This document shows positions 24,906-33,117 of a stretch of 64,000 nucleotides of DNA, in pieces. The stretch is from the NCBI GenBank assembly GCA_035530655.1, contig DATKUK010000108.1, positions 1-64,000 of the forward strand, given 5' to 3'. Origin of the DNA: DATKUK01 sp035530655. GTDB taxonomy: Bacteria > Planctomycetota > Phycisphaerae > UBA1845 > DATKUK01. The position numbers were made by a program, and so were the translations under genes. The notes beneath the pieces are model-generated. The model had not been told where the DNA came from. It saw only the letters and a list, made by a program, of their open reading frames with translations, and did not search any database. Position 1 is the stretch's first letter. Every line of letters begins with the position of its first letter.

Positions 24906-26180
24906 ATGACTTCGCGATCGACTGATCCAACGATCGTGCGGGCTGCGTGGATCGTTCCGTTGGCTTCGGGCGGCCCGGCCGACCGACATGGCCAGAGCGG
25001 CGGGCCTGTCGCGTCGGTGGATTTGCGCATTGAAGCGGGGAAGATTGCCGCCATCGAGCCGGCGAGCGGAAGGTTGGGGGCGGGGGGAGTCGACCTGGGT
25101 GAGGTTGTGCTGCTGCCGGGCACGGTTAACGCCCACACCCACCTGGAACTGAGCAGGCTGGCCGGCAAGATTCGCTACCGGGGCAACTTCGTCACGTGGC
25201 TGGGGGAGGTAACGGCGCGACGGCCGACCGACGACAGCGCCGTCGCCACCGCGGTGCGCGAGGGCGCCGATGCCTCGTTGGCCGGCGGGGTCACCTGCGT
25301 AGGCGACATTTGCTACGGCAATCGTGCGTGGCGGACGCTGACGGACCATCCGATCCGCGCCGTGTGTTTTGCTGAGTGTCTGGGTATTGGCCGAAGGCGG
25401 CACGACGCGCTGACGCGGCTCGGTCGTGACATGGAAGGCATGATCGAGGACGATGGGCTGCGGATCGGCATATCGCCCCACGCGCCCTACAGCGTGGCGG
25501 AGCAGGTGTACCGGGGGTGTCTGGACCTGGCGCGAAGCAACAACTGGCCTCTGACCACCCACCTGGCGGAGACGTCCGACGAGAACCCGTTCGTTAGACA
25601 CGGAACGGGAAACCTCTACCGCTTCCTGACGATGTTGGGGATCGCTGACGACAGCGTGTCGGCGACGGGCCTGTCACCGGTCGCTTATGCAGCCAGCGTA
25701 GGTCTGCTGGCGCACCCGACACTGCTGGCGCACGTGAACTACCTCGACGACGAGGATTTGGCGATGCTGGCGGCATCCCGGGCCAGCGTGGCGTATTGCC
25801 CGCGGTCGCATCGGTACTTCCAGCACAGGGGGCACCGGTTCATCGAGATGCTGGCGGCAGGCGTGAACGTTTGCGTGGGCACCGACAGTCTGGCCTCGAG
25901 CCCGACGCTGTCGGTTCTCGATGAGCTGAGGTTGCTGCGACGACGCCACCCCGAACTGCCCGGGGCCACACTTCTGGCGATGGGCACGATCAGCGGCGCT
26001 CGAGCGCTGGGCTGGGACGATCGGATCGGCTCCCTGTCCGCGGGCAAATGGGCCGACGCTGTGGCCGTCCCGCTGGATGCCGACGGTCCGGACGACCCGA
26101 TCGAGAACGTGCTGCTGTCGGACCTCGCCCCGACAGCAACCATCGTTGGCGGACGGATGGCGGTTCGGGCCGGCGCCTGA
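24906..26180 (+). CDS. mqnX: amidohydrolase, probable aminodeoxyfutalosine deaminase (MqnX type)
   Basis: Metal-dependent hydrolase of the cytosine/adenosine deaminase-like branch, 424 residues. Zn-site motifs in order are HxH in VNAHTHLELSR (about residue 76), the His in PLTTHLAETSDE (about 220), the His in LLAHVNYLDDED (about 277) and the Asp in CVGTDSLASSP (about 326). An N- plus C-terminal beta sandwich is indicated by the IEAGKIAAIEPASG and IVGGRMAVRAGA ends. Position beside mqnA and mqnC supports deamination of 6-amino-6-deoxyfutalosine, as in the Helicobacter/Deinococcus-type route. The sequence alone cannot exclude a related deaminase. Confidence 0.85.
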   Translation: MTSRSTDPTIVRAAWIVPLASGGPADRHGQSGGPVASVDLRIEAGKIAAIEPASGRLGAGGVDLGEVVLLPGTVNAHTHLELSRLAGKIRYRGNFVTWLGEVTARRPTDDSAVATAVREGADASLAGGVTCVGDICYGNRAWRTLTDHPIRAVCFAECLGIGRRRHDALTRLGRDMEGMIEDDGLRIGISPHAPYSVAEQVYRGCLDLARSNNWPLTTHLAETSDENPFVRHGTGNLYRFLTMLGIADDSVSATGLSPVAYAASVGLLAHPTLLAHVNYLDDEDLAMLAASRASVAYCPRSHRYFQHRGHRFIEMLAAGVNVCVGTDSLASSPTLSVLDELRLLRRRHPELPGATLLAMGTISGARALGWDDRIGSLSAGKWADAVAVPLDADGPDDPIENVLLSDLAPTATIVGGRMAVRAGA

Positions 26181-26233
26181 GTGGGCGGCGGGCGGTGCGG
26201 CGTACGGGTCCTATTCAGGTCCAGGTCGCCCGC

Positions 26234-27136
26234 TTAAAGCGAGTCGATGTACGCCAGCTCCTTGTCCAAGCTGACCACGTCGCGGAAGTGTTCGAGCGTT
26301 ACGGGGTGGTCGAGCTGGGTGGCGCGGGTCTTGAGGGCGGCGTGGAAATCATCTCCCAGTGTCCCGGTGCCTACGCACAGATGGAGATCGTTACGGCCTC
26401 GGTCGTCGGTCAGGTCCGAATCGTTCCAGTGGATGTGTCCGATTCGCTCCGGCTGCGAGACGTACTGGGCCATGACCTGGCGGCGCTGCGGGACGTCGGG
26501 CCAGCGATGGCAATAGGGACCGGCGTGGCTGGGGTCGAGGCATAACGAGAGGTGAGTTTCGCCAACGGCATGGGGCAGCGCCAGCCAATCCTGTGGTGCG
26601 ATATCGAAATACTCCAGGAAATCACCCGGGCCCAATTGGGTGACGTCGGCGCCCGGGGCGACGCCTTCCCAGTAGGCCCAGTTGTTTTCAACGACAAGCT
26701 CGACGCCCAAAGCCTGGCAGCGCCGCGCCAGATGCCGCAGCGAGTCGAGCAGCAACTGCCGGTCGGCCAGGTCGGGGCGAAACGGCGGCACGGGCTCGTT
26801 GGGCTGGGGGCGGACAGGCGGGAATGGGAAGTAATGCGGTGCGTTGTGCGTGACGATGGTGCGTACGTTCGGATAGAGCTTGCAGGCGCCTTCGATATAT
26901 CGCTCGACGACCTCGATGCTTCGCTGCCGGAACGCCCGGTCGGTGCAGGCCAGGTGAATGCGGGTTTGCGGGACGGGTGCGTCGGGCATGAACCACGGCG
27001 CGTGGGCCGAGAGCACCAGGTCGCGCATGGCGGCTGGAACGGGGTTGTCCAGGTCGGGTCTGGCCTCGACGCAGAGTCCGCGGTCGCGGACCACTTTTTC
27101 CTCCACTCCCTGGGGTACGGACAGCATGGGTCTCAT
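26234..27136 (-). CDS. sugar phosphate isomerase/epimerase-like TIM-barrel protein
   Basis: A 300-residue member of the xylose isomerase-like/AP endonuclease 2 TIM-barrel group. Motifs include LSAHAPWFMPD, VRTIVTHNAPHYFP, GVELVVENNWAYWEG (metal-ligand Glu), LSLCLDPSHAGPYCHR (Asp/His) and RIGHIHWNDSDLTDDRGRND (His), then TLEHFRD at the end. The start is uncertain: ATG at 27136 (AAAGGAG lies about 12 bases upstream) or 27127. Substrate unknown; a DNA-repair endonuclease IV function is unlikely because the repair-specific motifs are not seen. It converges with the deaminase gene. Confidence 0.8.
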   Translation of the reverse strand: MRPMLSVPQGVEEKVVRDRGLCVEARPDLDNPVPAAMRDLVLSAHAPWFMPDAPVPQTRIHLACTDRAFRQRSIEVVERYIEGACKLYPNVRTIVTHNAPHYFPFPPVRPQPNEPVPPFRPDLADRQLLLDSLRHLARRCQALGVELVVENNWAYWEGVAPGADVTQLGPGDFLEYFDIAPQDWLALPHAVGETHLSLCLDPSHAGPYCHRWPDVPQRRQVMAQYVSQPERIGHIHWNDSDLTDDRGRNDLHLCVGTGTLGDDFHAALKTRATQLDHPVTLEHFRDVVSLDKELAYIDSL

Positions 27137-27292
27137 CAGTGAGGAATGCTCCTTTCGCCGCACAGGAACCGCCGCGCCCTCGCGCCGCAAGGCTTGTCAT
27201 CTAACGGACGTCGTGCGCGCCGTCAACTTTTGCCGTGCTCGTGAGGGCGGTACAGACCGGGAAGGAGCGATTTCCGGCTATTGCGTGGACGA

Positions 27293-27925
27293 TCAGGCGT
27301 AGAGGTTGAGTTGGTGTCCGACGCCGGCCGGATGCGAAGAGTCGGGGATATTGCGGCCGAGCGGAGGGATGGATCCGGGCGCAGCACTCCCGCTGCCCTG
27401 GCTACGGAGTTCGGCGCGGGCCCGCTGCTCGATTTGTGCGGCCTTGGCAGCCACGGCGCGGTCCTGGGCTGAAGGCTGGGCGGGCGCCAGCGCCGCCCGG
27501 CGGATCTGCTGCATCTTGCGGATGGTGGTCTCGGGGTCGCCTGCGACCGACGAGGTGTCGATGCGGACCTCGCCGCCGACGGCGTACTGCTTTCCGTCGG
27601 GACCGGTCTTGTATTGGTAACTCGGCGAGCCCTGAACGTGTTGGCCTCCGGCGGTCTGATGGGCGGCTTCATGCTGGCGGACCTGTTGGTCGGCCTGCCG
27701 AAGTCTCTGCATCTGCTGTCTTTGTTCGGTGGTGAGCGCCTGTTCGATTTCGACGAAGTAGTCGCCGGGCTCGAAGCCTGATACGTGGTCGGGTGTGGCC
27801 GAGGGGCGCGGCTCGACGACGCCGGTGATCTGCTGGGGCGATCTTCCGGAGTGGGGAGGCAGCGCCCCGGCAGCAGGTCTGACCAGGATCGGCGACAGAC
27901 GGTCTGACGAGATTGGCGCGATCAC
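27293..27925 (-). CDS. SprA-related putative metalloprotease-like protein
   Basis: The core VRQHEAAHQTAGGQHVQGSP, followed by YQYKTGPDGKQYAVGGEVRI and then ETTIRKMQQIRRAALAPAQP, matches the SprA-related (CJM1_0395-like) family, whose HExxH motif appears here as HEAAH at about residues 84-88. Flanks are low-complexity Pro/Gln/Ala. The N-terminus is unclear: GTG at 27925 with GAGGCG upstream is my choice, while the frame stays open to 28111 but becomes Arg-rich. Family members are predicted metal-dependent peptidases of unknown role. It is divergent from the oxidoreductase gene. Confidence 0.75.
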   Translation of the reverse strand: MIAPISSDRLSPILVRPAAGALPPHSGRSPQQITGVVEPRPSATPDHVSGFEPGDYFVEIEQALTTEQRQQMQRLRQADQQVRQHEAAHQTAGGQHVQGSPSYQYKTGPDGKQYAVGGEVRIDTSSVAGDPETTIRKMQQIRRAALAPAQPSAQDRAVAAKAAQIEQRARAELRSQGSGSAAPGSIPPLGRNIPDSSHPAGVGHQLNLYA

Positions 27926-28137
27926 TGTGCAGCGACGCCTCGGTCGGCGATACCGGCGTATGTATATGTCTTCGGCCTGTGTCGCCGTACGCTTCAGCGG
28001 CAGGCAAACGCGGTAGGAAACGGTCCGGTAAAATCGCCTCGGACTGGACTGCCTGTCGGCCGGCTGAGCGTTGCAAATATGCCGCACGGGCGAAACAATC
28101 GTCCCTGGCACCCATGTGGCTGCGGGAGTGAGGACGG

Positions 28138-29238
28138 ATGACTGACCGCGGAATTGATCATGGCGGGCGGGTCGTGGACCAGCAGACGGTTTCGGTAGGT
28201 GTGATCGGCTGCGGGTCGCATGCCTTCCGGAACATCTACCCGACCCTGCCGTTCCTGCCGGTCCGCCTACGGGCGGTGTGTGATCTCGACGCCGAGCGGG
28301 CGGAGCTGTTCGCCCGGCGATTTGGGGCTGAGGCCTGTTACACCGAAGTGGCTGAGATGCTCGACAAGCAGCAGTTCGACGCGGTGCTGGTGATTACGGG
28401 CTACGACGCGGACGGTCGTCCCACCTATCCGTCGATCGCTGCGGAGTGCATGCGGGCTGGCTGCGACGTGTGGATCGAGAAGCCTCCGGCTGCGACGTCG
28501 GCAGAGCTGGTCGAGTTGCAGGAGGTGGAGAGGCAGAGCGGCAAGTTTGTGATGGTGGGCTTCAAGAAGATGTTCTTCCCGGCCAACGAGAAGCTCAAGG
28601 CGATCATCGAAGGTGAGTCCTTCGGGCGGCTGCAGTGCATTCAGGCGAAGTATCCGCAATACGTGCCGGATCAGGAGGGGATGTTCGACTTCGGGAAGCA
28701 TCCGCGATTGGTCAGTTTCCTGGACCACTTGTGTCATCCGGCGTCGCTGATGGTGTATCTGGCCGGGCGGGCCGAGTCGCTGTTGTTCGAGCGGTCGGGC
28801 GAGGGGGCGGCGGTGGTGCTGGTGCGTTTTCGCGGCGGCGCGGTGGGCAGTTTGCTTCTGTCATTCGGTCAGCCCAGAACGGCGCCGATGGAGCGTACCG
28901 AGGTGGTCGGCAAGGGCGAGAGCGCGGTGGCCGAGAATAACGTGCGGGTGTGGTACTATCGCAAGGGCGAGCACCTGAAGTCGGGTTACGGTCGCACGCC
29001 GGATTACTACCGAGAGGTGATCGACGCGCCGCACTACTGGGAGCCGGAGTTCAGTTTGGGGCAACTCTACAACAAGGGACTGTTTTTGCTGGGCTACTAC
29101 GGCGAACTGGCGGCGTTCGTATCGGCCGTGCAGCAGCATCGCCGGCCGGTGAAGGCGGGGCTCGACGATGCGATTCACATCACTCGCTGGTTCGAGGCGA
29201 TGCAGCGTGGTGCGGGTGTGTGGCAGTCGATCGGTTAG
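28138..29238 (+). CDS. Gfo/Idh/MocA-family oxidoreductase
   Basis: A 366-residue NAD(P)-dependent oxidoreductase likely acting on a sugar or inositol-like substrate. The Rossmann motif is VSVGVIGCGSHAFRNIYPTL; the catalytic EKP motif is DVWIEKPPAATSAEL; VGFKKMFFPANEKLKAI and the C-terminal dimerisation fold (HPASLMVYLAGRAE, VVVLVRFRGGAVGSL-type strands) follow. There is no Tat signal, so it is cytosolic. The regulator gene 58 bases downstream on the same strand may be co-transcribed. Substrate cannot be deduced. Confidence 0.9.
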   Translation: MTDRGIDHGGRVVDQQTVSVGVIGCGSHAFRNIYPTLPFLPVRLRAVCDLDAERAELFARRFGAEACYTEVAEMLDKQQFDAVLVITGYDADGRPTYPSIAAECMRAGCDVWIEKPPAATSAELVELQEVERQSGKFVMVGFKKMFFPANEKLKAIIEGESFGRLQCIQAKYPQYVPDQEGMFDFGKHPRLVSFLDHLCHPASLMVYLAGRAESLLFERSGEGAAVVLVRFRGGAVGSLLLSFGQPRTAPMERTEVVGKGESAVAENNVRVWYYRKGEHLKSGYGRTPDYYREVIDAPHYWEPEFSLGQLYNKGLFLLGYYGELAAFVSAVQQHRRPVKAGLDDAIHITRWFEAMQRGAGVWQSIG

Positions 29239-29296
29239 TTCCGGTCGGCGATCGCGGGGCCTTGTGCGGTTTTGGGGGTATGCAAAGGAGAGACCC

Positions 29297-29842
29297 ATGC
29301 TGTCGGCCCTGGAGCAGTCGCAGCAGCTTTTCATACGGCGGTGGGGCGAAATGGCCGGTTACTGGGGGATCAACCGGACGATGGGCGAGATGCACGCTTT
29401 GCTGTACGTCTCCGAGTGTGCGCTATGCATGGACGAGATCATGGAACGGCTTCAGATCTCGCGCGGCAGCGTCAGTATCAACCTGCGGCAGTTGCTGGCG
29501 TGGGATCTGGTTCGACGGGTGCACAAGCCCGGCGATCGCAAGGAGTACTTCGAGGCCGAGACCGACACGTGGCAGATGTTCGAAGCCATCACCCGTCACC
29601 GCCGCCGCCGCGAGGTGGAGCCGATCATTGAGGCCATCACGCGCTGTCGCGACATGGTTCCGTCGGACGCGCGACAGCTTGAGGGTAAGCAGGCGAGGGT
29701 GTACCGCGAGCGGCTGGAGCAGATGTTACGCTTCGTGGAGGTGATCAGCGGACTGTTCAACGTGGTGATGGCCATTGGCCCGCGGGGCATCGAGCCATTG
29801 ACCAGGATGGCATCGAGGCTGCACAGGGGCAGACGCCGCTAA
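29297..29842 (+). CDS. GbsR/MarR-family transcriptional regulator
   Basis: A 181-residue winged-helix regulator of the GbsR type. The start is the ATG at 29297 with AAAGGAG at 29284-29290. It has the typical opening of a GbsR protein (FIRRWGEMAGYWGINRTMGE), then a helix-turn-helix with MDEIMERLQISRGSVSINLR, a wing (VHKPGDRKEYFEAETD) and a C-terminal helical dimerisation part. GbsR proteins often control osmoprotectant or membrane-related genes; the target here may be the oxidoreductase upstream. Its stop overlaps the convergent lipoprotein gene by 4 bases. Confidence 0.87.
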   Translation: MLSALEQSQQLFIRRWGEMAGYWGINRTMGEMHALLYVSECALCMDEIMERLQISRGSVSINLRQLLAWDLVRRVHKPGDRKEYFEAETDTWQMFEAITRHRRRREVEPIIEAITRCRDMVPSDARQLEGKQARVYRERLEQMLRFVEVISGLFNVVMAIGPRGIEPLTRMASRLHRGRRR

Positions 29843-31239
29843 CGCTGCGCCGGCGGGGTTTTAGGCTGGACAATGACGGTTCGGCGTGCGCGGAACTCGC
29901 GCCGGTCGGCGGTAGTCACCAGCGCTTCGATGCGGTGTTGACCGGGCGTACGTAGGATTTTGCGTCCTTCCGTACCTGTACAGATGGGCTCGCCATTGTG
30001 CAGCCACAGACAATCGGCCCCCTCGCGCAGGTGCTGAGGGATCTGCACGCTGAAGTGCAGGTAGAACGGCGCGACCCCACCGGGCGAACTCAGCACGATG
30101 CTGATTTCGGATTTGTTGTCCGTCGGCGGGGGCGGGGCTTTCGGCTGATTGCCGGATGGTCGGCTGGGGGGCGGCGGTATGACGGGGGTCTGAGGTTGGG
30201 CGTTGCCGGGCACGTCCTGCGCTTTGATCGCAGGTTGCGCCGCGTGTCCCGCGTCGGGCAAGACCGAGGTGGCGGTGAGCAGGTTGGCCTGCGGCTGGCC
30301 TGTAGGTCGGTCGGCCTGCGGACGGATGGGCGGGCGCGCCGCAGGTGTGGCATTCGGCGCGGGCTCGGCAGACGCCAAGAGCACCGGCTGCGTGCGGACG
30401 CGGGCAAGCGTGCGCTGCGCCAGCGCCTTGTCCAGCGGCTGCAACTGGCAGACGCGTGCGAAGAAGTTGGCAGCGGTTTCGGGGGTCCGTTCGTGCCCCA
30501 GGCCCTCGACGCTGAAGGCTTCGACTTGCTCAAACCCTCGATCGCGGTACCAGACAATAGCCTCTCTGGACTCCCTGCGGCATATGGCGAAGTCGTTCTG
30601 ACCGAAGAAGATAGCGATGGGGGTGCGGGGGTATCCCGGGTACTTGGGAATCTGTCGTGATTCAAGAATGTGGGACGAGAAGTTGGACTGCCGCACGGCC
30701 AGACACGTGAATCGCTCGGGGTGACGGTTGAGCAGGTAGTGCGCCAGATATCCGCCCGACGACCAGCTCGTAATCAGCACGCGACTCGGGTCGGCGTCGG
30801 TTCGACGGAGAACCTGGTCCATCATGTTCAGGATCATCCGCTCATCACGCTCGACATAGGAGTGGACGTGCTTGAGAGGCAGTTCCATGAACAGATCAGA
30901 CGTATGCAGATCGGGGGCACAGACGATCAGGCCATAGGCGTCGGCCTGCTGCTGCCACTCGCGGATCTGTGCGCTATAGCTGTCGAAGGGCTTCATGCCG
31001 TGCAGGGTCACGACGAGAGGCCAGCGGGTGTTGCCCTCGCCCGGCGGCGCCTCAGCCGGGTAGCGCTGCGGCAGGTAAATCCAGTAATGCCGCCCGGAGG
31101 TCGACTCCACCAGATTCATCAATTTGCCTTTGCCCGGCCCCTGGGGCACGGCACATCCGGCGACCAGCATGGCTGCGGCGACGACAGCCGCCCGGAAAAC
31201 GGTGGAGAAACCTATTGGGTATGGTGTCACGTAACGCAT
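29839..31239 (-). CDS. lipoprotein alpha/beta hydrolase with C-terminal Ig/PKD-like domain
   Basis: A 466-residue exported lipoprotein. The signal peptide FRAAVVAAAMLVAGCAVPQG ends in a lipobox (LVAG-C). The hydrolase domain resembles PHB depolymerase/LpqC-type esterases: PLVVTLHGMKPFD (oxyanion region), nucleophile Ser in VLITSWSSGGYLAHYL, FFGQNDFAI and catalytic His in EGLGHERTPE. A Pro/Ala/Gln-rich linker of about 90 residues leads to a beta domain (GVAPFYLHFSVQIPQ, RIEALVTTAD) typical of PKD or Ig folds. Start at ATG 31239; a GTG at 31230 with GGAAG better spaced is an alternative. The upstream frame to 31425 belongs to the neighbouring gene's region. Confidence 0.85.
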   Translation of the reverse strand: MRYVTPYPIGFSTVFRAAVVAAAMLVAGCAVPQGPGKGKLMNLVESTSGRHYWIYLPQRYPAEAPPGEGNTRWPLVVTLHGMKPFDSYSAQIREWQQQADAYGLIVCAPDLHTSDLFMELPLKHVHSYVERDERMILNMMDQVLRRTDADPSRVLITSWSSGGYLAHYLLNRHPERFTCLAVRQSNFSSHILESRQIPKYPGYPRTPIAIFFGQNDFAICRRESREAIVWYRDRGFEQVEAFSVEGLGHERTPETAANFFARVCQLQPLDKALAQRTLARVRTQPVLLASAEPAPNATPAARPPIRPQADRPTGQPQANLLTATSVLPDAGHAAQPAIKAQDVPGNAQPQTPVIPPPPSRPSGNQPKAPPPPTDNKSEISIVLSSPGGVAPFYLHFSVQIPQHLREGADCLWLHNGEPICTGTEGRKILRTPGQHRIEALVTTADRREFRARRTVIVQPKTPPAQR

Positions 31240-31277
31240 CTTCCGTTGAACTATACCACAGCGCGACGTCCGCCGCA

Positions 31278-32960
31278 TCACACCGGCGTCTGGGCACTTG
31301 TCTCGGCCGCGGATGGACGGTAACCGATGACGAGCGTGGCCTGGTCGTCGTGCTGAGGCAGATCTTCCGTGAAATCGACCATTTCCTGGTTCAATCCCAA
31401 ACACAGTTGGCTGGCATCGCGCCATGGCGTACCGGCGGCCACTTCGAGCAGACGCTGGCGGCCGAACATCTCGTCGCGGCGGTTGCGGGCCTCAGTTACG
31501 CCATCGGTCACGAAGGCGATCAGGTCGCCGGGCTGAAGCTGAATAGAGGCCTGCTCGTACTGAAAGTGAGGCATGACACCCACGAGCGGGCTGGACGCCC
31601 GGTCGAGCCATTGGCATTTGGGTTGGCCGTTGTGCCGAATCCAGAGCCCCGGAGGCCCGTGCCCAGCGTTGCAGTAGGAGAACTCGCCCGTTCGCACGTC
31701 GAGCACGCCGTAGATGACCGCGGCGAACGAGTCGTCCGGCGTGAGTTGACAGAGCCTGCGGTTCAGTTCGCTGAGGTAGTCGGTCACGGAGTTCACCGGA
31801 TCGGCTGTGATCTCGAAGAAGGCCTTCAGCAGCCCCGTGACGAACGCGGCCGCCATCCCGTGCCCGGATACGTCGCAGAAGAAGACCGCGAGGCAGTGAT
31901 CGTCGAGCGCCCGCAGGTCGTAGTAGTCACCGCCCACCTCTCGCTCGGGCTTGAAGTGCGACGCGACGTCGATTCGGTCCTGGAACGGCCAGGCCTTCGA
32001 GGGCGGCAGCAGGTTCTGTTGGATCTGGCTGGCACGCCGCAGGTCGGCCTGGGTGCTGTCGCTGTACGCCTTCAACTCTGCGTAGGCGGTCTCCAACTGC
32101 TGGGCCTGTACTTCATTATCGTACTCGACCGAGCCGACGGATAAGAAAAACAGGTAGACGGCCAGCCCCACGACGCCCACGATGAGCCCGTCGACTATGA
32201 GAATGCTCCACAGCGGTGCCGAGAGCGTCACCATGAGCAGTGGGATGACACCGATGAGGATGACGGCCGAGGCGTAGCGTCCAGCTGCGCGATAGAACGC
32301 ACGATGGTCGCGGAAGTCTCGATTGCGCTGCTTAAACCGCCGAATGGCCCGGCTGAGGACGGTCTGGCAGTAGCTGTACCGCACAAGCAATGTGCGATCC
32401 TGGCGGACCAGCCGCGTGTTGGTGCAGGCCACGCTGAGTCCCTCGGGGCTGAGCAGATCACCAAGTCGGCCGGGCTTGGCGGGAGGGGCTTGCCCTTCGG
32501 CGATGCGGGCGAGCTTGCGGCGCAAGGCCCACAGGACCGCCAGTACATCGGTGATCTGGTTGCTTTCGAGGCGGACGTCGAGCTCGACCCGGTCAACACC
32601 GATCGAACTCAGCAGGTCGGCGAGGCGGTGCGTAACGACGGGTTGCTCACCATCGGCCGATTGGAGCGGGCCGGGATGCCGGCCTTGCCAAGGATTCACC
32701 AGAAAGGTCAAGGTGCTGCGGCCCTCCTGTTGGGCTGCCGGCAGCATCTGAAGCTCGCACGCCCTTGCCCAGTGAGCAACCTGGGAATGCACGCTGGTCA
32801 GTGAGAATCGCTGCCGGCTTAGCCACTCGCTCACGGCTGACGTGAACGTAGCCGGGCGACCCCCATTCTGTGTGGGAAGGGGGGCGTTCGTCTGGGTGTG
32901 GTTTGCCCGAGCCGCCAAACGCTGAAGGTCCCTTCTGCCAGTCTCACGGATTGCGGTCAT
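31278..32960 (-). CDS. SpoIIE-type PP2C serine phosphatase with membrane segment
   Basis: A 560-residue PPM phosphatase of the RsbU/SpoIIE group. An N-terminal region of about 220 residues of unknown type is followed by two membrane spans (about 230-285; VILIGVIPLLMVTLSAPLWS, LIVGVVGLAVYLFFLSVGS), a coiled linker (QAQQLETAYAELKAYSDSTQ) and the phosphatase domain. Metal-binding motifs are EREVGGDYYDLR, VFFCDVSGHGMAAA, YCNAGHGPPG, LIAFVTDGVTEARN and QHDDQATLVI. Such proteins dephosphorylate STAS antagonists; the STAS gene at 2645-2986 is a possible but distant partner. No clear Shine-Dalgarno precedes the ATG. Confidence 0.92.
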   Translation of the reverse strand: MTAIRETGRRDLQRLAARANHTQTNAPLPTQNGGRPATFTSAVSEWLSRQRFSLTSVHSQVAHWARACELQMLPAAQQEGRSTLTFLVNPWQGRHPGPLQSADGEQPVVTHRLADLLSSIGVDRVELDVRLESNQITDVLAVLWALRRKLARIAEGQAPPAKPGRLGDLLSPEGLSVACTNTRLVRQDRTLLVRYSYCQTVLSRAIRRFKQRNRDFRDHRAFYRAAGRYASAVILIGVIPLLMVTLSAPLWSILIVDGLIVGVVGLAVYLFFLSVGSVEYDNEVQAQQLETAYAELKAYSDSTQADLRRASQIQQNLLPPSKAWPFQDRIDVASHFKPEREVGGDYYDLRALDDHCLAVFFCDVSGHGMAAAFVTGLLKAFFEITADPVNSVTDYLSELNRRLCQLTPDDSFAAVIYGVLDVRTGEFSYCNAGHGPPGLWIRHNGQPKCQWLDRASSPLVGVMPHFQYEQASIQLQPGDLIAFVTDGVTEARNRRDEMFGRQRLLEVAAGTPWRDASQLCLGLNQEMVDFTEDLPQHDDQATLVIGYRPSAAETSAQTPV

Positions 32961-33117
32961 GGGATTCTACGATCGGTCAAGCGCGGGTCAACGCGGGTTC
33001 TGCCTGGAACCGGGGTGCGGTTGCCGGCAGGCTGGATTGACCGTATCGGCGGGCACTTGTACCATCGCTTCGACGGGTGGGCGCGGCCGCCGCACGTCGG
33101 TGGGAGCATCGTAACTA

